This document shows, piece by piece, positions 50,028 through 57,720 of a stretch of 64,000 bases of DNA. A program made the translations under genes and the position numbers. The notes under the pieces are model-generated. The model saw only the letters and a list, made by a program, of their open reading frames with translations, had not been told where the DNA came from and ran no database searches. The stretch comes from Bog-532 sp963720945 (lineage in GTDB: Bacteria > Actinomycetota > Actinomycetes > Streptosporangiales > Streptosporangiaceae). Positions within the stretch are counted from its first letter, which is position 1; each line of letters opens with the position of its first letter. The DNA lies in contig CAVRHH010000014.1 in the NCBI GenBank assembly GCA_963720945.1, positions 141,254 to 205,253 of the forward strand. Direction: 5' to 3'.

Positions 50028-50127
50028 CGTTATTCAAAGAACCCGCTGGGCTTTCTGCCACAGACACCTGCACTGGCCGCTCACCCGGGCCAGGAGGCCC
50101 GGGTTCGCTAACCAGTTCTGAATAACG
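50028..50127. repeat. Palindromic element with terminal inverted repeats between rplR and rpsE
   Basis: Nine-base terminal inverted repeats CGTTATTCA (50028-50036) and TGAATAACG (50119-50127) enclose about 80 bases. Inside, ACTGG/CCAGT and ACCCGGGCC-AGGA-GGCCCGGGT form nested stems, so the whole 100 bases can fold into one cruciform. It takes most of the 166-base rpsE-rplR gap. A second element of the same design is at 55782-55895, and the core resembles the 63.5-kb modules. Confidence 0.85.
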
Positions 50128-50138
50128 TTCGCGCGCCA

Positions 50139-50537
50139 TCAGAAATCCAGCCCGCCTTCCCGGGCGGCATCGGCGAGTGCCGCCAGCCGGCCGTGGTAGG
50201 CGTAACCGCCACGGTCGAACACCACGGCGCTGATGCCCGCCTCGGCCGCCCGCCGCGCCAGCAGTTCGCCGACCTGGCGGGCCTTGGCCGTCTTGTCGCC
50301 GTCGCCGCCGCGGATGTCCGCGTCCAGCGAGGAGGCGGACGCCAGCGTCCGGCCCGCTGTGTCGTCGACGATCTGCGCGAACATGTGCCGCGCCGAGCGG
50401 TTCACGACCAGCCGGGGACGCTGCGGGCTGCCAGTGACCTTCTTGCGCACCCGCAGGTGCCGCTTGGCCTGCGCCGCGGAGCGGGCACTCAGCCGCCGCC
50501 CGCTGCGCGCACGCGACCTGGTCTTCGTGCTAGCCAT
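50139..50537 (-). CDS. rplR: 50S ribosomal protein L18
   Basis: L18 (uL18), 132 residues, binds 5S rRNA. RLVVNRSARHMFAQIVDD, TLASASSLDADIR and VFDRGGYAYHGRLAALADAAREGGLDF are canonical; the N-terminus is Arg/Ser-rich. It starts two bases after the rplF stop. Confidence 0.97.
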   Translation of the reverse strand: MASTKTRSRARSGRRLSARSAAQAKRHLRVRKKVTGSPQRPRLVVNRSARHMFAQIVDDTAGRTLASASSLDADIRGGDGDKTAKARQVGELLARRAAEAGISAVVFDRGGYAYHGRLAALADAAREGGLDF

Positions 50538-50539
50538 GG

Positions 50540-51076
50540 CTACTTCCCAGCCTTCCCGACCTTGCGGCGAATCTGCTCGCCCTGGTACCGCACGCCCTTG
50601 CCCTTGTACGGGTCGGGCTTGCGCAGCTTGTGAATCTTGGCCGCGATCTCGCCCACCTGCTGCTTGTCGATGCCCTCGACGACGAACCGGGTGGGCGCCT
50701 CGACGCGGAAGGTGATGCCCTCGGGGGGCGTCACGGTCACCGGGTGACTGTAGCCGAGCGAGAACTCCAGGTTCTGCCCCCGGGCCTGCACGCGGTAGCC
50801 GACCCCCACGATCTCGAGGGTCTTGCGGTAGCCGTCGGTGACGCCCGTCACCATGTTGGCGATCAGGGTGCGGGACAGGCCGTGCAGGGCACGCACCTTG
50901 CCCTCGTCGCTGGGCCGGGTGACCTTGACCGTGCCGTCCTCCCGGAGCACCGTCAGCGGCTCGGGCACGCTGTACTGCAGCGTCCCCTTCGGCCCCTTGA
51001 CGGTGACGTCCTGGCCGTCGATAGCGACGTCGACGCCACTGGGCACCGGGATGGGGAGCCGTCCGATTCTTGACAT
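50540..51076 (-). CDS. rplF: 50S ribosomal protein L6
   Basis: L6 (uL6), 178 residues, near the factor-binding site. MSRIGRLPIPVPSGVDVAIDG, VKGPKGTLQYSVP and the C-terminal RKPDPYKGKGVRYQGEQIRRKVGKAGK are canonical. Spaced 13 bases from rpsH. Confidence 0.98.
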   Translation of the reverse strand: MSRIGRLPIPVPSGVDVAIDGQDVTVKGPKGTLQYSVPEPLTVLREDGTVKVTRPSDEGKVRALHGLSRTLIANMVTGVTDGYRKTLEIVGVGYRVQARGQNLEFSLGYSHPVTVTPPEGITFRVEAPTRFVVEGIDKQQVGEIAAKIHKLRKPDPYKGKGVRYQGEQIRRKVGKAGK

Positions 51077-51089
51077 AGCCGCCTCCCCC

Positions 51090-51488
51090 TTACCAGACGT
51101 AGGCGAGGACTTCGCCGCCCACGCCGCGCTTGTTGGCCTGCTTGTCGGTCAGCAGGCCGCCGGACGTCGAGATGATCGCGACGCCCAGGCCGCCGAGAAC
51201 CTTCGGCAGGTTGTCCTTCTTCGCGTACACCCGCAAGCCCGGCTTCGAGACGCGCTTGATCCCCGCGATCGAGCGCTCGCGCGAGTTGCCGTACTTGAGG
51301 CTGACCACCAGCCTCTTGCCCACCTCGGCGTCTTCGACCTTCCAGCCGGCGATGTAGCCCTCCTGCTGGAGGATCTCGGCGATGCGGGACTTGATCTTGG
51401 AGTACGGCATGGCCGCCGTGTCGTGGTACGCGGCATTCGCGTTGCGCAGACGGGTCAGCATGTCTGCGATCGGGTCGGTCATGGTCAT
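51090..51488 (-). CDS. rpsH: 30S ribosomal protein S8
   Basis: S8 (uS8), 132 residues, a primary 16S rRNA binder and, in E. coli, the translational repressor of its operon. TDPIADMLTRLRNAN, KSRIAEILQQEGYI and GISTSGGLLTD-type segment (IISTSGGLLTDKQANKRGVGGEVLAYVW) are canonical. ATG at 51488; ATG two codons downstream is an alternative. A 156-base gap to rpsN holds no gene. Confidence 0.97.
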   Translation of the reverse strand: MTMTDPIADMLTRLRNANAAYHDTAAMPYSKIKSRIAEILQQEGYIAGWKVEDAEVGKRLVVSLKYGNSRERSIAGIKRVSKPGLRVYAKKDNLPKVLGGLGVAIISTSGGLLTDKQANKRGVGGEVLAYVW

Positions 51489-51644
51489 GGCCTGATGGCC
51501 CTCCTCACCGCGGTTTCCGGGCCCGCCGGGGGCTGCCTGCCCCCGGCGGTGCGGACCTTCGGTGTGGTCGGTGGGCGCGCGGTGCGCACCCAGGTCGGTC
51601 TTCTCGTTGCCGGCGGCCGCCGAGGCACGGCGGCCGCCCGTTGA

Positions 51645-51830
51645 TTACCAGCTCGACTTGGTGATGCCCGGCAGCTCACCGCGGTGCGCCATCGAGCGGA
51701 AGCAAATGCGGCAGAGCCCGAACTTGCGGTACACGGCACGCGGACGCCCGCAGCGGGTGCAGCGCGTGTACGCGCGCACCGCGAACTTCGGCTTCCGGTT
51801 GGCCTTGACGACCAGCGCCTTCTTCGCCAC
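51645..51830 (-). CDS. rpsN: 30S ribosomal protein S14 type Z
   Basis: Zinc-binding short S14 (uS14), 61 residues, with Cys24, Cys27, Cys40 and Cys43 (CTRC and CRIC). It starts with GTG at 51830 after gggaggg, two bases from the rplE stop. The in-frame TTG at 51836 is less suited because it precedes the conserved AKKALVVKANRKPKF. Confidence 0.97.
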   Translation of the reverse strand: MAKKALVVKANRKPKFAVRAYTRCTRCGRPRAVYRKFGLCRICFRSMAHRGELPGITKSSW

Positions 51831-51832
51831 TA

Positions 51833-52423
51833 TCAACCCTCCCTGAAGGGGAAACCGAGGCGCCGCAGCAGCGAGCGGCCCTCTTCATCATTGGTTGCGG
51901 TCGTGACGAAGGTGATGTCCATCCCGCGCTGCCGGTCTACCCGGTCGGGGTCGATCTCGTGGAACATCAGCTGCTCGGTCAGCCCGAACGTGTAGTTGCC
52001 GCGGCCGTCGAACTGACGGGGCGACAAACCGCGGAAGTCACGGATCCGCGGCAAAGCGATCGTGAGCAGCCGGTCGGCGAACTCCCACATCCGGGTGCCG
52101 CGCAGCGTCACGTGCGCCCCGATCGGCATGCCCTCGCGCAGCTTGAACTGGGCGATGGACTTCTTCGCGCGGGCCACGGCCGGCTTCTGCCCGGTGATCA
52201 GGGACAGGTCGCGGACCGCGCCCTCGATCAGCTTGGCGTCCCTGGCCGCCTCGCCGACACCCATGTTGACCACGATCTTGGCCAGGCCAGGCACCTGCAT
52301 GACGTTGCCGTAGCCGAACTCCTCGCGGAGGGCGGGCGCGATCTCGCTGAGGTAGCGCTCCTTGAGACGGGGCGCGTCCGCCGGCGGAGCCGCCGTGGCC
52401 GCATCTCTCGTCGCTGCTGGCAT
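51833..52423 (-). CDS. rplE: 50S ribosomal protein L5
   Basis: L5 (uL5), 196 residues, binds 5S rRNA and P-site tRNA. PRLKERYLSEIAPALREEFGYGNVMQVP, KIVVNMGVGEAARD and the GLTEQLMFHEIDPDRVDRQRGMDITFVTTA segment are canonical, after a 17-residue Ala-rich extension. The ATG overlaps the rplX stop by one base. Confidence 0.98.
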   Translation of the reverse strand: MPAATRDAATAAPPADAPRLKERYLSEIAPALREEFGYGNVMQVPGLAKIVVNMGVGEAARDAKLIEGAVRDLSLITGQKPAVARAKKSIAQFKLREGMPIGAHVTLRGTRMWEFADRLLTIALPRIRDFRGLSPRQFDGRGNYTFGLTEQLMFHEIDPDRVDRQRGMDITFVTTATNDEEGRSLLRRLGFPFREG

Positions 52424-52740
52424 CAGATGTCCTTACCGCTCGGCCGGGCAACCCGGACCTTCTTGCCGTCCTCGTCCACCCGGTAGCCGACACGGGCCGG
52501 CTTCTTCGTGTCCGGGTCGACGATCTGCACGTTACTCACGTGAATCGGCGCTTCGGCGTGCACGATGCCGCCCTGCTTGGCGCCCTGCATGCCCTGGGTG
52601 ACCTTGGTGTTCTTCTTCACCATGTTCACGCCCTGGACCAGCACCCGCTGGCGCTCGGGGTAGGCGGCGATGACCGTGCCCTCGCGGCCCCGGTCCCGGC
52701 CCGCCACGACGATCACGTGATCGCCCTTCTTGATCTTCAC
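52423..52740 (-). CDS. rplX: 50S ribosomal protein L24
   Basis: L24 (uL24), 105 residues, an assembly initiator. KIKKGDHVIVVAGRDRGREGTVI and the KOW motif are canonical, with EAPIHVSNVQIVDP following. It starts with GTG at 52740 sharing a G with the rplN TAG, and its own stop overlaps rplE by one base, so three genes are coupled. Confidence 0.98.
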   Translation of the reverse strand: MKIKKGDHVIVVAGRDRGREGTVIAAYPERQRVLVQGVNMVKKNTKVTQGMQGAKQGGIVHAEAPIHVSNVQIVDPDTKKPARVGYRVDEDGKKVRVARPSGKDI

Positions 52741-53108
52741 TAGAGCACCTCCGGCGCGAGCGAGATGATCCGCATGAACCGCTTCTCGCGCAGCTCGCGG
52801 CCGACCGGGCCGAAGATGCGGGTACCGCGGGGATCCCCGCCGTCCCGGATCAGGACCGCGGCGTTCTCATCGAAGCGGATATAGGAGCCGTCACCGCGGC
52901 GGCGCTCCTTGCGGGTGCGCACGACGACGGCCTTGACGACATCGCCCTTCTTCACGCCGGCACCGGGAAGCGCGTCCTTCACGGTAGCCACGATGATGTC
53001 GCCGATGCCCGCGTATCGCCGGCCCGAACCGCCGAGCACACGGATGCACAAGATCTCCTTGGCACCCGTGTTGTCGGCGACCTTAAGCCGCGACTCCTGC
53101 TGGATCAC
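52740..53108 (-). CDS. rplN: 50S ribosomal protein L14
   Basis: L14 (uL14), 122 residues at the intersubunit face. MIQQESRLKVADNTGAKEILCIRVLGG, VKKGDVVKAVVVRTRKE and the GTRIFGPVGRELREKRFMRIISLAPEVL end are canonical. GTG at 53108 has aggag upstream; the longer open frame is not conserved. Confidence 0.98.
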   Translation of the reverse strand: MIQQESRLKVADNTGAKEILCIRVLGGSGRRYAGIGDIIVATVKDALPGAGVKKGDVVKAVVVRTRKERRRGDGSYIRFDENAAVLIRDGGDPRGTRIFGPVGRELREKRFMRIISLAPEVL

Positions 53109-53166
53109 GTCAACTCCTGCTTCCTCACGCCGGGCATCGCGGCCGGCGAATTCTGCCTTATCTGGC

Positions 53167-53457
53167 TTACTTGGCCTTTTCGAGTATCTCGGCCACACGC
53201 CACCGCTTGGTGGCCGACAGCGGCCGGGTCTCCATCAGCAGCACGCGGTCGCCAATGCCGCAGGCGTTGGCCTCGTCGTGCGCCTGGTACTTCTTGGTAC
53301 GGCGGATGACCTTGCCGTACTTGGGGTGCTTCACGCGGTCCTCGACCTCGACCACGACCGTCTTGTCCATCCGGGCGCTGGTCACCAGGCCCTCGCGGGC
53401 CTTGCGGTAACCGCGGGCCGCTTCCCTGCTGGCAGCGGTCCCCGTGTTCTCACTCAC
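53167..53457 (-). CDS. rpsQ: 30S ribosomal protein S17
   Basis: S17 (uS17), 96 residues. KAREGLVTSARMDKTVVVEVEDRVKHPKYGK, RRTKKYQAHDEANACGIGDRV and RPLSATKRWRVAEILEKAK are canonical, after a 14-residue extension. GTG at 53457 lies inside the end of rpmC, an eight-base overlap. Confidence 0.96.
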   Translation of the reverse strand: MSENTGTAASREAARGYRKAREGLVTSARMDKTVVVEVEDRVKHPKYGKVIRRTKKYQAHDEANACGIGDRVLLMETRPLSATKRWRVAEILEKAK

Positions 53458-53716
53458 TCCGGTCCGCCTCCTCGCCGGTCCCGCCGGCGTCCTCGTCAGA
53501 AAGCTCAACGACGATGCCGAGCTCGCGCTCCCGCATCACCGTGTAGATACGGGCGATCTCCTTGCGGACGGCACGCAGCCGCCCGTGGTTCTCCAGCTGG
53601 CCGGTGGCACCCTGGAATCGGAGGTTGAACAGCTCCTCCTTCGCCTCGGCCAGCTTGCTGCCCAGCTCGTCCTCGGTGGACGTCCGCAGCTCAGCGGCGC
53701 TCAGGCCGGTCGCCAT
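53450..53716 (-). CDS. rpmC: 50S ribosomal protein L29
   Basis: L29 (uL29), 88 residues, at the tunnel exit. LSAAELRTSTEDELGSKLAEAKEELFNLRFQ and GRLRAVRKEIARIYTVMRERELG are canonical, followed by a 20-residue acidic tail. ATG at 53716 is taken as start; GTG at 53719 is directly adjacent. The start overlaps the TGA of the mini-ORF derived from rplP (sequence GTGATG), so its translation is coupled to that ORF, not to rplP itself. Confidence 0.96.
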   Translation of the reverse strand: MATGLSAAELRTSTEDELGSKLAEAKEELFNLRFQGATGQLENHGRLRAVRKEIARIYTVMRERELGIVVELSDEDAGGTGEEADRSE

Positions 53717-53793
53717 CACGCCTCACCGCCCTCTCGCGTAACAACCTTGCAGGTCTTCAGCAAGCACAGCATCGGGAGCTTGTGGTTGAACAT
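53716..53793 (-). CDS. 25-codon mini-ORF duplicated from the 3' end of rplP
   Basis: Between rplP and rpmC, the ATG at 53793 overlaps the rplP stop (TGATG) and opens a 25-codon frame ending in TGA at 53716-53718, which in turn overlaps the rpmC start. The peptide repeats the C-terminal end of L16: HKLPM is followed by a six-residue insert and then CKVVTREGGEA, identical to the L16 terminus. The codons differ from the original at several third positions (for example gaa gct against gag gcg). It is probably a relic duplication kept because it passes ribosomes from rplP to rpmC; a role for the peptide is unknown. Confidence 0.75.
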   Translation of the reverse strand: MFNHKLPMLCLLKTCKVVTREGGEA

Positions 53794-54212
53794 CAAGCTT
53801 CACCGCCCTCACGCGTTACGACCTTGCACTTCATCGGGAGCTTGTGGATCGCCCGGCGAAGCGCCTCCCGGGCGACCGGCTCGGCCACCCCGGACAGCTC
53901 GAACATGACCCGGCCCGGCTTGACGTTGGCCACCCACCATTCGGGCGAGCCCTTGCCGGAGCCCATCCGCGTCTCGGCCGGCTTCTTGGTCAGCGGCCGG
54001 TCCGGGTAGATGTTGATCCAGACCTTCCCGCCACGGCGGATGTGCCGCGTCATGGCGATACGGGCCGCCTCGATCTGCCGGTTGGTCACGTACGAGTGCT
54101 CGAGCGCCTGGATGCCGAACTCACCGAAGGCCACGCTGGTGCCGCCCTTGGCCTTGCCGTGACGGTCGGGCCGGTGCTGCTTACGGTGCTTGACCCTACG
54201 TGGAATGAGCAT
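53793..54212 (-). CDS. rplP: 50S ribosomal protein L16
   Basis: L16 (uL16), 139 residues, near the A site and peptidyl-transferase centre. MLIPRRVKHRKQHRPDRHGKAKGGT, GIQALEHSYVTNRQIEAARIAMTRHIRRGG and PAETRMGSGKGSPEWWVANVKPGRVMFE are canonical. It begins three bases after rpsC. Its last 17 codons reappear in the mini-ORF downstream. Confidence 0.98.
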   Translation of the reverse strand: MLIPRRVKHRKQHRPDRHGKAKGGTSVAFGEFGIQALEHSYVTNRQIEAARIAMTRHIRRGGKVWINIYPDRPLTKKPAETRMGSGKGSPEWWVANVKPGRVMFELSGVAEPVAREALRRAIHKLPMKCKVVTREGGEA

Positions 54213-54215
54213 GTC

Positions 54216-55094
54216 CTAGCCCTCCGCTCCGGTTGCGCCCGCCGGGCTCGCCGGGGCCGCCGGGGCCGTTGCCTCGGCCGGGGCGGAGGCCGCAGCCGCC
54301 GGGCCCTGCGAGCCGCCTGGGCCACGGTCGGGCCGGTCGCCCCGCTCGCGGCGGTCCGGGCGGTCCGGGCGGTCCGGGCGGCCGCGACGCGGCGCGGGGC
54401 CACTCGGCCGGTCCCGGCGCGGGCCGCCGGCCCGCTGAGCGGCAGCCGCCGCCTCGCGGGCCGCCCGGGTCGCGGGTGCCTCGCCCTTGTAGATCCAGAC
54501 CTTCACGCCGATCCGGCCGAAGGTGGTACGCGCCTCGTAGAAGCCGTAGTCGATGTCCGCGCGGAGCGTGTGCAGCGGCACGCGCCCCTCCCGGTAGAAC
54601 TCCGAGCGCGACATCTCCGCGCCGCCGAGACGGCCGGAGCACTGCACCCGGATGCCCTTGGCGCCGCCCTTCATCGCGCTCTGCATCGCCTTGCGCATGG
54701 CCCGCCGGAACGAAACCCGGCTGGATAGCTGCTCGGCCACGCCCTGCGCGACAAGCTGGGCGTCGATCTCGGGGTTCTTGACCTCGAGGATGTTGAGCTG
54801 GATCTGCTTGCCGGTCAGCTTCTCCAGGTCGGTACGGATACGGTCCGCCTCGGCGCCGCGGCGCCCGATGACGATGCCCGGGCGCGCCGTGTGGATGTCC
54901 ACCCGGACGCGGTCCCTGGTCCGCTGGATCTCGACCTTGGAGATGCCGGCCCGCTCCATGCCGCGCTGCAGCATGCGGCGGATCGCAACATCTTCCCTGA
55001 CGTATTCCTTGTACAGCTTGCCGGCGTACCAGGTGCTGGTGAAGTCGGTCGTGATGCCAAGCCGGAACCCGTGCGGGTTCACTTTCTGTCCCAC
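54216..55094 (-). CDS. rpsC: 30S ribosomal protein S3
   Basis: S3 (uS3), 292 residues, lines the mRNA entry tunnel. KH domain RVDIHTARPGIVIGRRGAEADRIR and the C-terminal domain with GRLGGAEMSRSEFYREGRVPLHTLRADIDYG are canonical. After residue 215 a long Arg/Pro/Ala tail with DRPDRPDRRERGDRPDRG-like repeats extends it well beyond E. coli S3, as in many actinomycetes. GTG at 55094 shares a G with the rplV TAG. Confidence 0.97.
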   Translation of the reverse strand: MGQKVNPHGFRLGITTDFTSTWYAGKLYKEYVREDVAIRRMLQRGMERAGISKVEIQRTRDRVRVDIHTARPGIVIGRRGAEADRIRTDLEKLTGKQIQLNILEVKNPEIDAQLVAQGVAEQLSSRVSFRRAMRKAMQSAMKGGAKGIRVQCSGRLGGAEMSRSEFYREGRVPLHTLRADIDYGFYEARTTFGRIGVKVWIYKGEAPATRAAREAAAAAQRAGGPRRDRPSGPAPRRGRPDRPDRPDRRERGDRPDRGPGGSQGPAAAASAPAEATAPAAPASPAGATGAEG

Positions 55095-55447
55095 TAGCGG
55101 GTCCCTCCTTCGGCCTCGTCAGAGACGATCACCGTTATATGGCTGGTGCGCTTGTTGATGCGGTAGGCGCGGCCCTGGGCCCGCGGCCGGAACCGCTTGA
55201 GCGTCGGACCCTCGTCGACCCATGCCCGGCTCACCACGAGCGCGCCGCGGTCGGACCGCCGGTCGCTGGCCCCGGCATTGGCGATCGCGCTCGCCAGCAC
55301 CTTGCCGACCGGGCCGCTGGCGGACTGCGGCGCGAAGGCGAGCACCGCCTGTGCCTGCTCGGCGGGCATTCCGCGGATCAGGTCCACCACACGGCGAGCC
55401 TTCCGCGGCGTGACACGCACGTAGCGCGCCTTTGCCCTCGCTTCCAT
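55094..55447 (-). CDS. rplV: 50S ribosomal protein L22
   Basis: L22 (uL22), 117 residues, its beta-hairpin lining the exit tunnel. EARAKARYVRVTPRKARRVVDLIRG, LKRFRPRAQGRAYRINKRTSHITVIVSD are canonical. ATG at 55447 is chosen on homology; the upstream open frame is rpsS in another phase. Confidence 0.97.
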   Translation of the reverse strand: MEARAKARYVRVTPRKARRVVDLIRGMPAEQAQAVLAFAPQSASGPVGKVLASAIANAGASDRRSDRGALVVSRAWVDEGPTLKRFRPRAQGRAYRINKRTSHITVIVSDEAEGGTR

Positions 55448-55476
55448 CAGTTTCTCCGTCTCTGCGTCGTCGCGAT

Positions 55477-55755
55477 CTAGCGCCGGCTGCGCCGATCGTC
55501 CTTCACGTGGCTGCGGAACGTCCGCGTGGGCGCGAACTCCCCGAGCTTGTGGCCGACCATCGACTCGGTGATGAACACCGGGATGTGCTTGCGGCCATCG
55601 TGGACGGCGATCGTGTGGCCCAGCATGGCCGGGATGATCATCGAACGCCGGGACCACGTCCGGATGACGTTCTTGCTGCCCTTCTCGTTCTGCGTGTCCA
55701 CCTTCTTCATCAGGTGGTCGTCGACGAAAGGACCCTTCTTAAGGCTACGAGGCAT
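55477..55755 (-). CDS. rpsS: 30S ribosomal protein S19
   Basis: S19 (uS19), 92 residues, in the head next to S13. MPRSLKKGPFVDDHLMKKV, RRSMIIPAMLGHTIAVHDGRKHIPVFI and HKLGEFAPTRTFRSHVKDD are canonical. ATG at 55755 has aagga upstream; GTG at 55773 would add six residues. A palindromic element precedes it. Confidence 0.97.
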   Translation of the reverse strand: MPRSLKKGPFVDDHLMKKVDTQNEKGSKNVIRTWSRRSMIIPAMLGHTIAVHDGRKHIPVFITESMVGHKLGEFAPTRTFRSHVKDDRRSRR

Positions 55756-55781
55756 CGCGTAGTGTTCCTTCACTCAGGATC

Positions 55782-55895
55782 GCGTTATCCGGATGACCGG
55801 AGTCCTGTTTCATCCACTTGTCCTGTCTGATCCGCCTGCACCGGCCGCTCGCCCGGGCCGCTGGCCCGGGCTCGTTAGCCGGTTCCGGATAACGC
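55782..55895. repeat. Palindromic element with terminal inverted repeats between rplB and rpsS
   Basis: Twelve-base terminal inverted repeats GCGTTATCCGGA (55782-55793) and TCCGGATAACGC (55884-55895) bound the element. Inside, ACCGG/CCGGT and GCCCGGGCC-GCT-GGCCCGGGC form stems, as in the element at 50028-50127. It fills most of the 149-base rpsS-rplB gap of the S10 operon. No ORF is present. Confidence 0.85.
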
Positions 55896-55904
55896 TCACC
55901 GGTC

Positions 55905-56738
55905 CTACCGCTTCTTCCTGCTACGGCGGCGGCTGATGAGCCGGTCGCTGGGCTTGTGGGCCCGCCGGGTGCGCCCTTCGGGCTGGCCCCAGGGGCTGAC
56001 TGGATGGCGCCCGCCGGAGCTCTTGCCCTCGCCGCCGCCAAGCGGGTGATCGACCGGGTTCATCGCGACACCGCGAACGGAGGGGCGCTTGCCCTTCCAC
56101 CGGTTACGTCCCGCCTTACCGAGCTTGATGTTGCCCTGCTCGGAGTTGCCGACTTCGCCGACCGTGGCCCGGCAGCTCACGTCCACCCGCCGGATCTCAC
56201 CCGAGGGCATCCGGAGCTGGGCGTAGCTGCCCTCCTTGGCGAGCAGCTGCACGCCGGAGCCGGCCGACCGGGCGATCTTGGCGCCGCCGCCGGGCCGGAG
56301 CTCGATGGCGTGCACCACCGTGCCGGTCGGGATGTTGCGCAGCGGCAGGCAGTTGCCGGGCTTAATGTCCGCCGCGGCACCGTTCTCCACCCGGTCCCCC
56401 TGGGAGAGGCCCTGGGGGGCGATGATGTAGCGCTTCTCGCCGTCGGCGTAGTGCAGCAGCGCGATCCGGGCGGTCCGGTTCGGGTCGTACTCGATGTGCG
56501 CGACCTTGGCCGGCACACCGTCCTTGTCGTGCCGCCGGAAGTCGATCAGCCGGTAGGCGCGCTTGTGGCCGCCACCCTGGTGCCGGGTGGTGATCCGGCC
56601 GTGCACGTTCCGGCCGCCCTTGGAGTGCAGCGGGCGAACCAGCGACTTCTCCGGCTCGTCCCTGGTGATCTCGGCGAAGTCGGAGCCGCTGGCACCGCGC
56701 CGGCCCGGCGTGGTCGGCTTGTACTTACGGATAGCCAT
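55905..56738 (-). CDS. rplB: 50S ribosomal protein L2
   Basis: L2 (uL2), 277 residues, needed for subunit joining and peptidyl transfer. MAIRKYKPTTPGRRGASGSDFAE, the GRNVHGRITTRHQGGGHKRAYR block, and VRGVAMNPVDHPLGGGEGKSSGGRHPVSPWG with the conserved His near the active centre are canonical. Confidence 0.98.
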   Translation of the reverse strand: MAIRKYKPTTPGRRGASGSDFAEITRDEPEKSLVRPLHSKGGRNVHGRITTRHQGGGHKRAYRLIDFRRHDKDGVPAKVAHIEYDPNRTARIALLHYADGEKRYIIAPQGLSQGDRVENGAAADIKPGNCLPLRNIPTGTVVHAIELRPGGGAKIARSAGSGVQLLAKEGSYAQLRMPSGEIRRVDVSCRATVGEVGNSEQGNIKLGKAGRNRWKGKRPSVRGVAMNPVDHPLGGGEGKSSGGRHPVSPWGQPEGRTRRAHKPSDRLISRRRSRKKR

Positions 56739-56770
56739 GAATGCTCAAATCTCCTGTATCGTGCCTGCCG

Positions 56771-57073
56771 CTAGCGGACCGGGCCGCCGAAGATGTCGAT
56801 CCGCTCGCCCTCGGCCAGGGTGACGATCGCCCGCTTGGTGTCGGGCCGCTTGCCCCAGCCCACCCGGGTCCGGCGGCGCTTGCCCCGCCGGTTGACGGTG
56901 TTGACCCCGGTCACCTTGACGCCGAAGACCTGCTCGACCGCGAGGCGGACCTCGGTCTTGTTCGCATCCGGCGCCACGATGAACGTGTACTTGCCCTCGT
57001 CCAGCAGGCCGTAGCTCTTCTCGGAGATCACCGGCCGCAGCAAGATGTCCCGGGGGTTGTCGGTGCCCTTCAC
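56771..57073 (-). CDS. rplW: 50S ribosomal protein L23
   Basis: L23 (uL23), 100 residues, docking site of trigger factor and SRP at the tunnel exit. DILLRPVISEKSYGLLDEGKYTFIV and NTVNRRGKRRRTRVGWGKRPDTKRAIVTLAEG are canonical. GTG at 57073 overlaps the rplD stop (GTGA). Confidence 0.97.
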   Translation of the reverse strand: MKGTDNPRDILLRPVISEKSYGLLDEGKYTFIVAPDANKTEVRLAVEQVFGVKVTGVNTVNRRGKRRRTRVGWGKRPDTKRAIVTLAEGERIDIFGGPVR

Positions 57074-57720
57074 TGGGCTGCCTCCTCGCTACCCGTCGCA
57101 CTGCCGCGGCCCACGAACGCCCGCAGCGCCTCGGCGGTAAAGACCACATGATCGGCGGCCAGCACGTCGTACGTGTTGAGCTGGGTGTCGGCGAGCACGC
57201 GCACGCCCACCACATTCCGCAGGCTCTTCCAGGTCAGCTCGTCGTCGCGGCGCGCGACGACCAGGACGGCGGCGCCGCGGCCGGAACCCGTCGCCGAACC
57301 CAGCACGGCCAGCGCGTCCTTCGTCCGGGGCTGGTCCCCGTCGACGAATCCGCTCACCACCTGCACCCGGCCGTGCCGCGCCCGGTCCGACAGGGCGCCG
57401 CGCAGCGCGGCCGCCTTCATCTTCTTGGGCGTCCGCTGCACGTACGAACGCGGCTGCGGGCCGTGCACGGTGCCGCCGCCGGCGTATTGCGGGGCCCGCA
57501 GCGAACCCTGCCGCGCCCGGCCGGTGCCCTTCTGGCGGTAGGGCTTCTTGCCGCCGCCGCGGACCTGGCCGCGCGTCTTGGTCGCGTGCGTGCCCTGCCG
57601 GGCGGCCGCAAGCTGGCCCACCACGACCTGGTGCATCAGCGGGATGTTGACCTTGGCGTCGAAGATCTCGTCGGGGAGCTCGGCGGTCTCGCTCGTGCCG
57701 ACGATGGTGACGGCGGTCAT
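57070..57720 (-). CDS. rplD: 50S ribosomal protein L4
   Basis: L4 (uL4), 216 residues; its loop lines the exit tunnel. NIPLMHQVVVGQLAAARQGTHATKTRGQVRGGGKKPYRQKGTGRARQGS and the PQPRSYVQRTPKKMK segment are canonical. It shares one base with rplC (stop/start) and four with rplW. Confidence 0.98.
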   Translation of the reverse strand: MTAVTIVGTSETAELPDEIFDAKVNIPLMHQVVVGQLAAARQGTHATKTRGQVRGGGKKPYRQKGTGRARQGSLRAPQYAGGGTVHGPQPRSYVQRTPKKMKAAALRGALSDRARHGRVQVVSGFVDGDQPRTKDALAVLGSATGSGRGAAVLVVARRDDELTWKSLRNVVGVRVLADTQLNTYDVLAADHVVFTAEALRAFVGRGSATGSEEAAQ

